NCBI GenBank assembly: GCA_001695595.3 | Contig: MBPM02000154.1 | Coordinates: 34,189 to 98,188, forward strand | DNA length: 64,000 nucleotides | Reading direction: 5' to 3' | Source: Plasmopara viticola | Taxonomy: Eukaryota; Oomycota; Peronosporomycetes; Peronosporales; Peronosporaceae | Shown here: positions 11,740 to 23,899 of the stretch, piece after piece | How the letters are laid out: every line of letters starts with the position of its first letter | Position numbering within the stretch: the stretch's first letter is position 1 | The notes under the pieces: model-generated | What the model was told of the DNA's origin: nothing | Database searches by the model: none | The model's input: only the letters and a program-made list of their open reading frames with translations | Made by a program: the position numbers and the translations under genes

Positions 11740-12552
11740 TTGGAGGGTAACTGGATACGAGCCAGCCGCGGAAAAGAACGGAGAAGGGGGCGCAAGCTTC
11801 AAAGCAGTGAGAAAGCGGCTTCGTAAGTCAAGAACTTTGTCTTCTGTGAACCCTGGGGGGCCAGGGGTACCTTGATGAAGTCTGAAAGCTGAATCTCAGT
11901 GGTTATGGTGACCCGAAGAGGCCTAAAAGGCCAATTTACCTGTGAGGCCATACCGGTCACTTATTTATTTTTTCTGTGAGGCCTGGAGAATCAAGAAATT
12001 TTTCACTCCTCACGACGAATAAGAAGCGAGGGATTTTATCTTATAAAGTATAACGATCCTAAAATTGGGTTGGCCCACGGATAGGGTTACGGATTACGCC
12101 GTCGCGAATCGACGCGACAGTGTGCTCTAAGACCGGACATCCGTTAAAGCCCCGTTTCGACCTCAACTTCGGGCGAAAAAGGCCTTTTAGACCCTTTGTG
12201 CGTGGCAACGTTGCTCGATAACCGCGGTCGATCAACAGCCGAAACTTTTGGCACTTGGGCAGCACATACAGCGCCCATTGCATGCCAATTGCCCACGCGT
12301 ATCAACACTTCAGGTGGCAAAAGTGTAGAACTGAAACCCTCACAGGCCAGTGATTGGATGAAATCCAAAACAATACGTGGCAAACATAAATTATGTAATT
12401 TCCATTTTTTGAGGAAATTACATATATTTTTGTATATCTCTATTTTGGGGGAAAATGCATAGTTATATAAAGTACACTAGAGTAGTAGAACAGATACAAT
12501 GCCAGGCAAGTTGGGTAGACATTTGCCTATATTACATAATATAGACGACCTT
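11740..12552 (+). mobile_element. 5'-truncated L1-like LINE inserted in a tRNA-Ile gene
   Basis: This 813-bp segment holds only a LINE 3' UTR. It aligns end to end with about 20,050-20,882 of the long copy: shared blocks include aagcagtgagaaagcggct, cgacgcgacagtgtgct, gccaggcaagttgggtagac and the terminal atagacgacctt. The two are clearly diverged, so they come from different insertions or subfamilies. The left edge joins the 5' end of the tRNA at 11,667-11,739. The right edge is followed by 18 bp of the tRNA start (12,553-12,570), matching 11,722-11,739 at 15 of 18 positions. It has no poly-A tail. A 5' truncation with a fixed 3' end is typical of target-primed reverse transcription. Confidence 0.85.
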
Positions 12553-12570
12553 CAACTGAGCTATCCGACC
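12553..12570 (-). repeat. tRNA 5' stub (target-site duplicate, truncated LINE)
   Basis: The first 18 nt of a tRNA-Ile gene (GGTCGGATAGCTCAGTTG), cut off by the LINE 3' end. It is the right-hand target duplicate; the normal array 5' flank (gctcaccata) follows. Confidence 0.85.
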
Positions 12571-12991
12571 GCTCACCATAACCACCTTTTTTAGTACTTA
12601 CAAACACGTAACCCGTTTACTATTGCAAACCATGCATACGAGATCACCGATGCTAATTTTATTCGCTATCTGCCAATTTATTTCTCATTCCAGTCAATCT
12701 TTGCGATAGCTTAACACGAAATGAATTCATCGATTCTATCAAGGCATAGTTTTTAATTACTTGTATGTTCACACATCCCCCAGACAGCTGCATGACGCTT
12801 TATAATTGCGAAGAGACAAGTCTGGTATGCATGAAGCAATATCGTCTGCTTTTGATATTTTCTTGTTTGCAGCAAGACTCTGACATTCGGGTGTGCTCGG
12901 AGTTATATGACAATATACACCGCAATGAAAATAAGCCGAGACGGTAAAGAAGCAACTTGACGGTAAATTACGGCCGTTGAGACCCAAATCA
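12571..12991 (-). repeat. Diverged array unit between the two LINE insertions
   Basis: One type-A array flank with more substitutions than its neighbours (for example cgtaacccgtttac and atcaccgatgctaatttt). It separates the truncated LINE from the full-length one, so two adjacent tRNA genes were each hit. Confidence 0.85.
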
Positions 12992-13064
12992 TGGTCATAC
13001 AGGGGCTCGAACCCTGGACCGCAGCGTTATTAGCACTGTGCTATACCAACTGAGCTATCCGACC
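12992..13064 (-). tRNA. Divergent tRNA-Ile(AAU) at the 5' edge of the full-length LINE
   Basis: A 73-nt tRNA with anticodon AAT. It differs from the array consensus in GGTCGGA for GGTCGTA (one acceptor mismatch), AGTTGG for AGTCGG, and ATAGC for AGAGC (one D-stem mismatch). The LINE starts at the very next base upstream of the tRNA (13,065), so the gene keeps its body and both promoter boxes but has the LINE 5' UTR as its 5' flank. Confidence 0.7.
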
Positions 13065-13247
13065 ACTTCCCACTTTGCCGGCTACTACGCAAGTCAAATC
13101 ATAGGAAGTACCCCTTTCAACCACCTTTTCTACCCTTCGTTCTTTGCAATGGACAGCCCTGACATTTCTACCGCGCGTTTCGCAAAGAATCTTTCGAAAA
13201 CGTCAAATCTGTCCCGTCTGCGTTGTTTTTACTGTAAGTAACATCAA

Positions 13248-15676
13248 TTGGAGAAGGGACTCGATAAAGAGTTGCCTCTGACATCCAGTTCAACTGACGG
13301 CGCGGCTACGGTCACGCCGCCGAAACTTAATGCTTCCACCTCGGACGCGTTCGCTGGGTCAAGTGCACCTGGTGGTCCGGACAGTGAATCGATTCTCTCC
13401 CCTCAGTCAGGCGTCAAGAATGTCTCGTCCCCACCAGATGAAGACATGCGTCCGACCATGGCTAGCTTACTTGCGCAGCAAGAAACCATTCGTCGGAGCA
13501 CCGAAGACGCTGACGCTGCGCGTCGGCGTGTAGAAACGCCCAAGCCACTCGCCTGCGACATTTAAGCAATCGAACGTCAGTACGCTGCTGGCGGTGACTG
13601 GTCATTCATCGCCTCTCACATGGAGCAGGCGCTACCATATACCCTACCTCGTGCCAAGTACGATATGGTAATCGATACCGGACGCATGTTTGCAAAAACA
13701 CCGCTTCAGAAGATTATGGCATCGCTTACAGGCAAGCATCACGGCAACAAAGCACTTGAGCACCTGTACAGCAAGTTCGAGATTGGCCAAGTGTCCAAAC
13801 TTCCTGGCGGTAATCTTCGAATTAAGGTAAAGTCGAAGAACGCCTGCATCGCTCTCGAGCGCACAAAAGTAAACATTCTAGGGGGTGTATTCATGTTTAA
13901 GGAATTCGACGTGCTAGGTGGCAAGTACTATGTCGATGTTTCGAATGTTGACTCGGACACGAAAACGGACGTAATGCTGCACCGCTTGTTCTTGATGGGC
14001 TGTAAACCGGTGTACGATACCTTCCGTGAAGTAAACCTTGCAACTGGTATAACGTCAGCAACCTGGAGAGTATACTTCCTTACCACGACATGCCCAGGTC
14101 CCCTCATTGTGAATGGATCAGTGTGTGACCAGCTCCAGTTCGACAACAAGTTGCACCCCGTGCACGGAAAGAACGCTCCATATCCTTCCGAGCGTTTGCC
14201 TTTCGGCTATCGTTCGCATCATTTCATCGACCTGCGCACGAGTGACGACATCTATCGACGCCCAGCCACTCCAACCGGGTCACCACCACTGCAGCCTGTC
14301 ACGGCACTTGTTGCAGCGAAACAGCAGCATCAAACGAACCCAAAACCAGCCACTTCTAAGTCCCAGCCGATGACCTCGCTGCAGCGTGCAGTACAGGAGT
14401 CCACAACGAAAAATGATAAGAAGCTTCAGCAAGAAGCTCAGCATAGTTTACCGCCTAACTGCAATCGACTTGCAAGCCCCCTAAGCTGCACCGACGATAT
14501 TCTGTCAGTTGCGACGTTCGAGGGGTCGAGCGGAAAAATTTCCCCACCCCGTAGTCCCGAAAGCAGTATGAAGAAGCCAACGATGTACCTTACAAACGGG
14601 GAAAGCTCAGACGGATTCGCAACCGTCTTCAACACCAAGAAGCGGAGCCGCGGAGATATTGACCTTTCGAATCTTCTTACCAAAAAGCAGCCGCAATCAC
14701 TCGACGGAATCGCGACTAAAAACTACTTCGAGGTCCTGCAAAACATGGAAGTCGATCTTGAGCTTAAAGACGTCACGGCAAGCAAGAAGTTTGGCGTGCG
14801 CAAGCAGATCGTACCAGTAGCCGTGGCACGTCCTTCGGGGATGGCCACCGCAAAGGAGTCGGTATTTTTCATGGAAAAACACCACACAAAATTAAAAAAG
14901 CTGCAAAGGCTTCGTCGATCCTAGAAGTCACGGAGGCAATGATCAATGATGAAAATACTGCGCTGCTTGATACGTTGCCAGATCGCCTTGTGCTTGCAGA
15001 CGAAAAGGTCGATGGCATGGTCAAGCTACTTGATAATGCAACAAATCCAGACCTTGTGATGAAGCCGGCAGCTCAATGTCCGATGGCTTTCAACAGCGCG
15101 TTGTCCCTTAAAATGGCAGATGACCACCGCATCATCGCTAAAATTGCGCAACTGCGCGCAATTTACCGCGTATTATCAGCTACGTACCCGACAGAAGACA
15201 CAACTTTTGTTACAAAGTGGAAGCGTGTCATGAATATGCCTCTACCATTCAACCGCCATGAAATCTTCGAGGCATGTGCCAAGTGGTGGACCCACTCTGA
15301 CTCAATTACAGAGCTTGCGCGTGCGTCGAAGGCACTCGGTATATTTGAGCTTGCGCTCATGTCCGCTGCTCCGACACTCTTTAAAAATGACCACTGAATT
15401 CAATACTTTACAGGCCAGCCAGTCGAACGGATTCCAGCACACCACATGCGCTTCTTTCATCCCAACACACTGCAACGGCTGCTGCGTTCTAAGGTTGGAG
15501 AGCTTTGTATGGAGCAGTGGCGTGACGTACAATGACAAGGTCACCTTCTTGATGACCTTGAAGTGCTCCGCCAGCTTGAAGGGTACTATCCGAACGACTC
15601 ATCGGTGCTAAAAATTCAATTGAATGCCGGCTCCTTGGCTACGACTGTGACTGGAGCTGTCTCCAGTTGCTGCTAA
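13248..15676 (+). pseudogene. LINE ORF1 (putative RNA-binding/gag-like protein), broken
   Basis: ORF1 of the LINE, expected to bind the element RNA as a chaperone. It opens at 13,248 with a Ser/Thr/Pro-rich leader containing PPDEDMRPTMASLLAQQE and meets an in-frame TAA at 13,563. The same frame continues through 13,620-14,924, including LPGGNLRIKVKSKNACIAL, a region that could be an RRM-like fold. A frameshift near 14,885 moves the frame to 14,939-15,397. Sense-like sequence then runs to about 15,676, across TGA codons at 15,395 and 15,533. The decayed copy at 44,985-50,705 has matching segments (PPDEDMRP as SPDEDTRP; PVHGKNAPYPSERL as PVHEKNASHPSEHL), which confirms the reading frame. No CCHC knuckle was seen. 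The ORF1-ORF2 gap is about 40 bp. Confidence 0.75.
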
Positions 15677-15719
15677 AGTTAAATCGAAAGGACAACACGC
15701 TTGGAACGCTGTCTCGCTT

Positions 15720-18700
15720 ATGACAGTGAACACAAACGGCATCAAGCGAAATGGCCACCTCCTTATTAGAAATCTTTTGGCCAAGCACTCGCTAACATGC
15801 GTACAAGAAACCAAGTTTGCTGACGCGCAGCATCTCAATACGTTCAAGTTTCACCTCTGCTCACATTTTGCGCACAAACTCTTCGTCAATGACAGTAACA
15901 CGCGACTCGACCGACCCAAGCGCGGTCGCAGTAGTGGAGTCCTGACGCTGCTACGTTCTGATTTTCCTGGTAGCGACACGGCTGCAGAAATGGTACACCT
16001 GTCGGTGCCGGGACGGTATCTTGTTGTAAAGGTAACGGTTCAACGTGCTCCCGTCTATATTCACAATGTGTATGCGCCCGTCGATAGACACGAAAAGTAA
16101 TCGTTCTTTCTAAACCTTCCAATAGATGGGTTTGAAGATGATGCAACGCACTTCGTGCTTGGAGATTTAAATACGCCACTTGACCCGCGACTTGACTGCT
16201 CGAAACCTGACTTGCGCTACGACCCGAGCCGCTCTGCTTGTCTCGAGTGGCTTGCCAAGCTAGGTGTCGTTGATGCGTGGCGTACTCACTATGACTTTAA
16301 GCGAGTGTTTACTGGTCCCCTTCCTCGAAAAAATCGCCTGGACTACATTTTAGTTTCGGAGCAATTCTGTGACCGCTTTTACGAAAGTGCTGAATACTTC
16401 CTGCCAATGCACGCTGGTGATCATCTTGCTCATAGTGTTTCCCTTCGAAGCGGTACGCAGCTACATGGTCGTGGTTATTGGAAAATTCCACAATACCTCC
16501 TCGAATATCCGAAGATTGTATCAGCGATTGAGAGGGAGGCCGAGCAGGTCCTAGACCAACTTCGCCGTTCAAAAAACCCCGGGAAAATTTGGGAAAAGTG
16601 GAAAGGAAGCATCAAGACTCAGCTTCAAGACGTACAGAGGAAGCTCAAGCAACAAAGTACGCGAGAGATCGAAGATGCCCGCGTCACATTAGATCAAGCA
16701 GCCGCACGATACCGCGTATTTCCAGACAAAAACAATCGAGACTTCTTTGACGAGGCTCTGCAAATCTATAAAGACACAGTCAAAAGAAGTAGTCAATACA
16801 ATCATGATGCTTCTTTCGATTTCCAAGCCAACAACTCAGAACGTTCAACAGCCCAATTTTTTCGTCCTCTCGACACAAGTTTGCGGCGCGTTTCAATTGA
16901 AGAGGTAATAACACCGAGTGGAAATGTCTCATCGAATCCTCAAGAAATTTCTCTGCGCTTCTTGGAGCACTGGGGGTCTGAGATGGGTGATGTCGAAAGC
17001 CCAAACGAATCGGCTTCTGAGCCAAATGGCGCGAAGCAACGCAAACTTCTTGACTCAATTTCGAGAAGCGTTCCAGTCACGAGCTACACAGCTTTGGAAG
17101 CCGACTTGACCACTGCTGACCTTGCAACTGCAATCCGGCATATGAGAGCGACATCCGCTCCAGGCATGGACGGATTGACGGCTGGATTTTATCAGGTGGC
17201 ACCAGTAGTATTCGGGGAGTGCCTCGTCATTGTCTTTAAGATAGGCTGCGACGTGGTAAGCTTTTAGCGTCTCAACGCAAATCGGCGGTCGTACTGCTAC
17301 ATAAGAAGGGTTCTCGCGCTGAGCCAGGCAATTACCGTCCGATTGCGCTTGTGCCAGTCGACGTAAAGGTGCTGTCAAAAGCACTAACATATCGGCTACA
17401 AAGTGTAATGCTCGACTTGATTCATCCAGACCAAAAAGGCTTCGTCAAGACTCGATCAATTCATCATCATGTACGCTTTCTTGTCGACCTGCAAGACCTT
17501 GTCACAAGTCGGGATGAAGAGGCATACGCACTTTTCCTGGACTTTCAAAAGGCATTCGACCGTGTAAATTGGTCATACATGTTTCGGCTGCTGGCTTGCA
17601 TGGGCTTTGGACCAGTTTTTATATCTTGGGTCCGGCTCTTGTACACCAAACCGAAGGCACACCTGCTCATCAATGGTAACATCCAGCCGGCTTTACACCC
17701 TACTCGAGGCGTTAAGCAAGGAGACCCTCTGTCGGCACTCCTATTTGTTCTCACAATTGAGCCTCTTGGAAATTTGCTCCGCAAACATGAGGAATACGGG
17801 GTATGTCTAAATGCGAATTGTACGGTGACAAGCATGTTTTTTGCAGATGACTCGACGCTTCTCGCCGGATCAATTGATCACGTTCAGGCTCAGCTCGAAA
17901 TTGTCGACGAGTATTGTGCTGGCTCTGGAGCAAGACTTAATCTATCCAAGTCGATACTGCTGGATCTTAATCGTAGCACGGTGTGTCCTGAACTTCCCGG
18001 GGTCCAAGTCCTTGATCGTTCTGACACAACAAAATACTTAGACATCCCGTTCGGTCAGGCGTCAGTCAACGACATGATCACCGAATTCTTGGATGCTCGC
18101 TTTTTTGAGGGCATAAAGTCATGGTACAGGCGCGCTCGCACACTCCGAGGGAGACTGCTCGTTGCACAGACGATGGTGCTATCACGCTTATGGCACTACA
18201 CTCAGCACGCGAATATTTCTCAGATCATTGTGCGGCGCTGGCAATCGATGCTTAACCGATTCGTGTTGAGTCGAAAGCATGATCGTGACGGAAAGCACGT
18301 GATGCTCATACCGAGCGAATTTCTTTATCTCCGGCGCAATCAAGGTGGTCTTGAAATTCCGCGTCTCGATGCACAGCTCAAAAAGCAACGTCTTTCGCTG
18401 TTATTGCAGTTTATTGGGGCTGTAAGTGCTGCTGATGAGCGAAACTGGACGGCAGCGAGTGTTGAGCTGCTGGCGTCAGGATTACCTTCCTATGGCGGAT
18501 GCCATGCACTGGACTTTCTTACAATTTCACCTCTTTGTCACGGCCAGCTTATCTCACTTAGCCGAAGTGCAATGTGGTGGAGAGAGACGTGGGTGTGTTG
18601 GTACAGGACTCGATGGAACGTCACGTGGCATGACTTGGATTCACATGAACGCGCCACGCACGGCCTACATCAGCCGATTTGGTTCCATGCTGATGCTCAA

Positions 18701-19715
18701 CTTCACTACGAGAAGCGAAACGGTCCGATACGGCAGTGGTGCATCGACGTTGTCTAGGGATGGTTACCGAACCACAACGAAGCTTCCGTCTCCATATCTC
18801 ACGTGTCTTTAACTTACGGTCACTTTCCGACTTCAGGTGTGAAGGTGAAGAGTGGCCAGCTGCAACTACCTTCGTACAGCGACATATCGACTACACGATT
18901 GGCTCAGTGCGACCGTATACACAGATAAAGTGGCTGCGCTCGCTGTACCGCGAAGCGACACAGATTGTAGACCGCCTTGAAGCACGACAACTTGTACGAG
19001 ACTTGTCAAGTATCGACGCACAGAGATGTCTGCTTCCACGAGTTGGCTACAGGAACGAAGCAAAAATATTCTTGATCCCGAAAATCCCACGGTCAGCGAT
19101 TATGAAAATTGTCTGGGCGCCTGACCCTCCGAAAAAGCCGCACCCGATGAAAATTTACTCGAAGCGCGTTGACAACCACCAAATTGAAGCCTTCGCGGAG
19201 TATAGCAAGCGACTGCGCCAGATCCTGCTTCCAGTCTTCGAAGACTTGCAGTTTCGTCTAGCGTTTCGCGGCTGCCTGTGCGATCGCGCTTTTGGTTCTT
19301 GGAGACGTCACATCCAGATATTCGTAAATGCGTGCGTGCAGGATGCAACGCGATAGAGACCGAAAAGCATTTGTTTTTTGACTGCACGCTTGCGTCACAG
19401 CTGTGGTGCCAGATCCTGCAGCTTGTCTCGCCGTTCTTTGTCTCTCGACCATTGTGGCTCGATATTGCTCTCGCGAGCAAGCTGCGCGTACGCGACGAAT
19501 GGATTAAATGCTCTGTTGTGGTAAGAGAAGTATGGCATGTGCTTCGGGCTGTAGTGCTTCACACGATCTGGACGAACCGCAATCGATGCTTATTCGACGG
19601 ACGGCAACCAATGCCGATAGCTCTGGCGCTCTTGGTCATACTGTCGACTTTCTGTGCGCACCTTCGCTTTTTCCAGCGACACCTGTATGACCGACAGCTG
19701 AGATTGGCTTGCTGA
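15720..19715 (+). pseudogene. LINE ORF2: APE endonuclease + reverse transcriptase + zf-RVT, broken
   Basis: The enzyme that would nick the target and copy the element RNA. The endonuclease runs from VNTNGIKRNG and CVQET through VYAPVDR, FVLGDLNTPLD, LDYILVSEQF and AGDHLAHS. This is the APE-type series with the asparagine, glutamate and GDH motifs present. The reverse transcriptase has FLDFQKAFDRVNW (block A), RGVKQGDPLSALLF (block B) and FFADD in place of YADD (catalytic, about 17,838-17,852). The C terminus carries a C-x4-C...H-x4-C knuckle (CVRAGC, HLFFDC, about 19,330-19,395). Breaks: TAA at 16,098-16,100, a frameshift near 17,260, a stop or shift at 18,755, and a shift near 19,290. The four breaks spread evenly, as expected of neutral decay. 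The L1 group is the best match. Confidence 0.9.
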
Positions 19716-20882
19716 GAACAATTCCATGTTTTGCAGCTTCACTTGCCAGCATCCAGGCATCACCCAGGAGCGTACTGCGCAGCTCTGACCTGCGAAGCCG
19801 GTGTCATCATGACCTGCGCGCACAAGACAAAAAATGGGCGAGGTCTAGGAAAGAACACTGTCAATGCCGGCAAATATTGAGTTCATTTCAATTAATGCCA
19901 CTTCGCCGTCAGATGTTGTGGCTGCTACCTGGTCGGGCAGCCTGCCGGTTGCCCTTGCGGGTGAAATCGTTCCCTTTTGAATAACGTCTGGGTTGCTTTA
20001 GGGTCCGACGTCGCCGCAAGCCTCGTACTTGATGTATCCATACGGCGCACATGGAGGGGCATCGGGTGCGAGCTAGCCGCGTCAGAAGCCGGGGAAGGCG
20101 GCGCCTCCTGAAAAGCAGTGAGAAAGCGGCTGTGTGTTGAGGCCAGAGCTTTTGTCCTCTGTGCGCCCTGGAAGGCCAAGGGTTCCTTGGTTCAGCCTGA
20201 GAGATGAAACACATCAGTTTTGGTAATTCTGCAGGGCTTGAGAAGCCAACTTACCTGTGGGGCCATAGAGGCAATTTTTTTTATTTTCGCTGTGGGGCCT
20301 GGAGGGACAATTTTTTTTTATGTACCATGACGAATGAAAAGCCAGGGGCTTTACCTTATAAAGTTTAAGGTCGAGACCCGATCCCAGTTTTGGGTCGGCC
20401 CACGGACTGAGCTGCAGGCTACGCCGTCGTGAAACGACGCGACAGTGTGCTGAAAGACCGGACTTCCGTTTCAGCACCTGAGGTCTCGACACGTGTGAAC
20501 AATTGGCATGTAATGGGCACTGTATGCGCTGCACATGTGCCCAAAGTTTCAGCTGTTGATTGGCTGCAGTTTCCGAGCAATGTTGCCACAAACAGAAGGT
20601 CTAAACGACCAATTTTGGCCGAAGTTGAAGTCAAAATGGGGGCAAAAGTGTAGAACCGAAACCCTCTCAAGCAGTGATTGGACGAAATCCAAAACACAAA
20701 CTAAGGAAAAAACACAAATTTATGCACTTTCCTTTTTTGAGGAAAATACAAAAATTTATGAAGATTCCTATTTTGGATAAAAATGCATAATTATATATAG
20801 TACACTAGAGTAGTTTACAACAGATGTTACGCCAGGCAAGTTGGGTAGACATTCGCCTATATAACTTAATATAGACGACCTT
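19716..20882 (+). other. LINE 3' UTR with conserved terminal hairpin
   Basis: About 1.17 kb without coding potential. Its distal 830 bp is shared with the truncated copy at 11,740-12,552, including a T-rich stretch near 20,270-20,320 and the last 70 bp. The terminal region forms a short stem (ctatat...atatag) in both copies despite sequence changes (ctatataacttaatatag here, ctatattacataatatag in the other). A structured, non-poly-A 3' end suggests a stringent-type LINE whose reverse transcriptase recognises this end. Confidence 0.6.
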
Positions 20883-20900
20883 CAACTGAGCTATACGACC
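20883..20900 (-). repeat. tRNA 5' stub (target-site duplicate, full-length LINE)
   Basis: First 18 nt of tRNA-Ile (GGTCGTATAGCTCAGTTG) next to the LINE 3' end, followed by the usual array 5' flank gctcaccata. It pairs with 13,047-13,064 as a target-site duplication, 17 of 18 identical. Confidence 0.88.
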
Positions 20901-21341
20901 GCTCACCATAACTACCTTGCTCAATACTTACAAACACGAAACCCGTTTACTATTGCAAACCATGCATACAATAACGGATCAATGCATACGAGCACACCGA
21001 TGTTAATTTGATTCGCTATCTGCCGACTAATTTCTCATTCCAGTCAATCTTTGCGATAGCTTAACACGAAATGAATTCATCGATTCTATCAAGGCAAAGT
21101 TTTTAATTACTTGTATGTTCACACATCCCCCAGACAGCTGCATGACGCTTTATAATTGCGAAGAGATAAGTCCGGTATGCATGAAGCAATATCGTTTTTT
21201 TTTGATATTTTCTTGTTTGCAGCAAGACTCTGACATTCAGGTGTGCTCAGCGGTATATGACAATACACACCGCAATAAAAATAAGCCAAAACGGTAAAGA
21301 GGCAACTTGACGGTAAATTCCGGCCGTTGAGACCCAAATCA

Positions 21342-21414
21342 TGGTCATACAGGGGCTCGAACCCTGGACCGCAGCGTTATTAGCACTGTGCTCTACCGAC
21401 TGAGCTATACGACC
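21342..21414 (-). tRNA. tRNA-Ile(AAU), block 2 copy 1
   Basis: Consensus tRNA with type-A flank; first complete copy to the right of the LINE. Confidence 0.95.
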
Positions 21415-21835
21415 GCTCACCATAACTACCTTGCTCAATACTTACAAACACGAAACCCGTTTACTATTGCAAACCATGCATACAATAACGGATAAATGCA
21501 TACGAGCACACCGATGTTAATTTTATTCGCTATCTGCCGACTAATTTCTCATTCCAGTCAATCTTTGCGATAGCTATACACGAAATGAATTCATCGATTC
21601 TATCAAGGCATAGTTTTTAATTATTTGTATGTTCACACATTCCCCCCAACAGATGCATGACGCTTTGAAGTTGCGAAGACACAAGACCGTATGCATGAAA
21701 CAACATCGTTTGCTTTTGATATTTTCTTGTTCGGGTGTGCTCGGAGTTATATTTTAATATACACAGCAATAAAAATAAGCCAAAACGGTAAAGAGGCAAC
21801 TTGACGGTAAATTCCGGCCGTTGAGACCCAAATCA

Positions 21836-21908
21836 TGGTCATACAGGGGCTCGAACCCTGGACCGCAGCGTCATTAGCACTGTGCTCTACCGACTGAGCT
21901 ATACGACC
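21836..21908 (-). tRNA. tRNA-Ile(AAU), block 2 copy 2 (A37G)
   Basis: Anticodon loop reads CTAATGA, so the base 3' of the anticodon is G in place of A. Type-B flank. The fold is otherwise unchanged. Confidence 0.92.
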
Positions 21909-22327
21909 GCTCACCATAACTACCTTGCTCAATACTTACAAACACGAAACCCGTTTACTATTGCAAACCATGCATACAATAACGGATCAATGCATACGAG
22001 CACACCGATGTTAATTTTATTCGCTATCTGCCGATTAATTTCTCATTCCAGTCAATCTCTGCGATAGCTTAACACGAAATGAATTCATCGATTCTATCAA
22101 GGCATAGTTTTTAATAACTTGTATGTTCACACATCCCCCCAACAGATGCATGACGCTTTGAAGTTGCGAAGACACAAGACCGTATGCATGAAACAACATC
22201 GTTTGCTTTTGATATTTTCTTGTTCGGGTGTGCTCGGAGTTATATTTTAATATACACAGCAATAAAAAAAGCCAAAACGGTAAAGAGGCAACTTGACGGT
22301 AAATTCCGGCCGTTGAGACCCAAATCA

Positions 22328-22400
22328 TGGTCATACAGGGGCTCGAACCCTGGACTGCAGCGTTATTAGCACTGTGCTCTACCGACTGAGCTATACGACC
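22328..22400 (-). tRNA. tRNA-Ile(AAU), block 2 copy 3
   Basis: One change in the variable loop (CAGTC for CGGTC). Type-B flank; 493 bp to the next copy. Confidence 0.93.
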
Positions 22401-22820
22401 GCTCACCATAACTACCTTGCTCAATACTTACAAACACGAAACCCGTTTACTATTGCAAACCATGCATACAATAACGGATAAATGCATACGAGCACACCGA
22501 TGTTAATTTTATTCGCTATCTGCCGACTAATTTCTCATTCCAGTCAATCTTTGCGATAGCTTAACACGAAATGAATTCATCGATTCTATCAAGGCATAGT
22601 TTTTAATAACTTGTATGTTCACACATCCCCCCAACAGATGCATGACGCTTTGAAGTTGCGAAGACACAAGACCGTATGCATGAAACAACATCGTTTGCTT
22701 TTGATATTTTCTTGTTCGGATGTGCTCGGAGTTATATTTTAATATACACAGCAATAAAAATAAGCCAAAACGGTAAAGAGGCAACTTGACGGTAAATTCC
22801 GGCCGTTGAGACCCAAATCA

Positions 22821-22893
22821 TGGTCATACAGGGGCTCGAACCCTGGACCGCAGCGTCATTAGCACTGTGCTCTACCGACTGAGCTATACGACC
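22821..22893 (-). tRNA. tRNA-Ile(AAU), block 2 copy 4 (A37G)
   Basis: Carries the same A37G loop variant as the copy at 21,836, two units away, which points to duplication of a two-unit block of about 985 bp. Confidence 0.92.
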
Positions 22894-23312
22894 GCTCACC
22901 ATAACTACCTTGCTCAATACTTACAAACACGAAACCCGTTTACTATTGCAAACCATGCATACAATAACGGATCAATGCATACGAGCACACCGATGTTAAT
23001 TTTATTCGCTATCTGCCGATTAATTTCTCATTCCAGTCAATCTCTGCGATAGCTTAACACGAAATGAATTCATCGATTCTATCAAGGCATAGTTTTTAAT
23101 AACTTGTATGTTCACACATCCCCCAACAGATGCATGACGCTTTGAAGTTGCGAAGACACAAGACCGTATGCATGAAACAACATCGTTTGCTTTTGATATT
23201 TTCTTGTTCGGGTGTGCTCGGAGTTATATTTTAATATACACAGCAATAAAAATAAGCCAAAACGGTAAAGAGGCAACTTGACGGTAAATTCCGGCCGTTG
23301 AGACCCAAATCA

Positions 23313-23385
23313 TGGTCATACAGGGGCTCGAACCCTGGACCGCAGCGTTATTAGCACTGTGCTCTACCGACTGAGCTATACGACC
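23313..23385 (-). tRNA. tRNA-Ile(AAU), block 2 copy 5
   Basis: Consensus tRNA with type-B flank. Confidence 0.95.
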
Positions 23386-23826
23386 GCTCACCATAACTAC
23401 CTTGCTCAATACTTACAAACACGAAACCCGTTTACTATTGCAAACCATGCATACAATAACGGATCAATGCATACGAGCACACCGATGTTAATTTTATTCG
23501 CTATCTGCCGATTAATTTCTCATTCCAGTCAATCTTTGCGATAGCTTAACACGAAATGAATTCATCGATTCTATCAAGGCATAGTTTTTAATTACTTGTA
23601 TGTTCACGTATCCCCCAGTCAGATGTATGACGCTTTCTAATTGCGAAGAGACAAGTCCGGTATGCATGAAGCAATATCGTTTGTTTTTGATATATTCTTG
23701 TTTGCAGCAAGACTCTGACATTCGGGTGTGCTCAGCAGTATATGACAATATACACCGCAGTAAAAATAAGCCGAAACGGTAAAGAAGCAACTTGACAGTA
23801 AATTCCGGCCGTTGAGACTTAAATCA

Positions 23827-23899
23827 TGGTCACACAGAGGCTCGAACCCTGGACCGCAGCGTTATTAGCACTGTGCTCTACCGACTGAGCTATACGACC
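23827..23899 (-). tRNA. tRNA-Ile(AAU), block 2 copy 6 (edge variant)
   Basis: Two changes in the 3' part (CTCTG in the T stem, TGTGACC in the acceptor). Both keep pairing through G-U wobbles, so the cloverleaf still forms. The flank is a diverged type A. Confidence 0.88.

Larger units (their letters stand above)
13065..20882 (+). mobile_element. Near full-length L1-like, tRNA-targeted LINE (copy 1)
   Basis: A 7.8-kb non-LTR retrotransposon: 5' UTR (13,065-13,247), ORF1 (13,248-15,676), ORF2 with APE endonuclease, reverse transcriptase and a C-terminal zinc knuckle (15,720-19,715), and a 1.17-kb 3' UTR. Both flanks are the first 18 bp of tRNA-Ile: 13,047-13,064 on the left and 20,883-20,900 on the right, differing at one base. 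The element reads plus and the tRNA minus, so their 5' ends are back to back. It ends in atagacgacctt with no poly-A, the same end as the truncated copy. Stops and frameshifts in both ORFs mean it is dead now. The L1-group domain order and an RNA-gene target recall Tx1-clade elements, an assignment I infer. Confidence 0.92.

Noticed and set aside
18426..18812. 128-residue ORF overlapping LINE ORF2
   Set aside because: Out-of-frame shadow of the reverse transcriptase C-terminal region.
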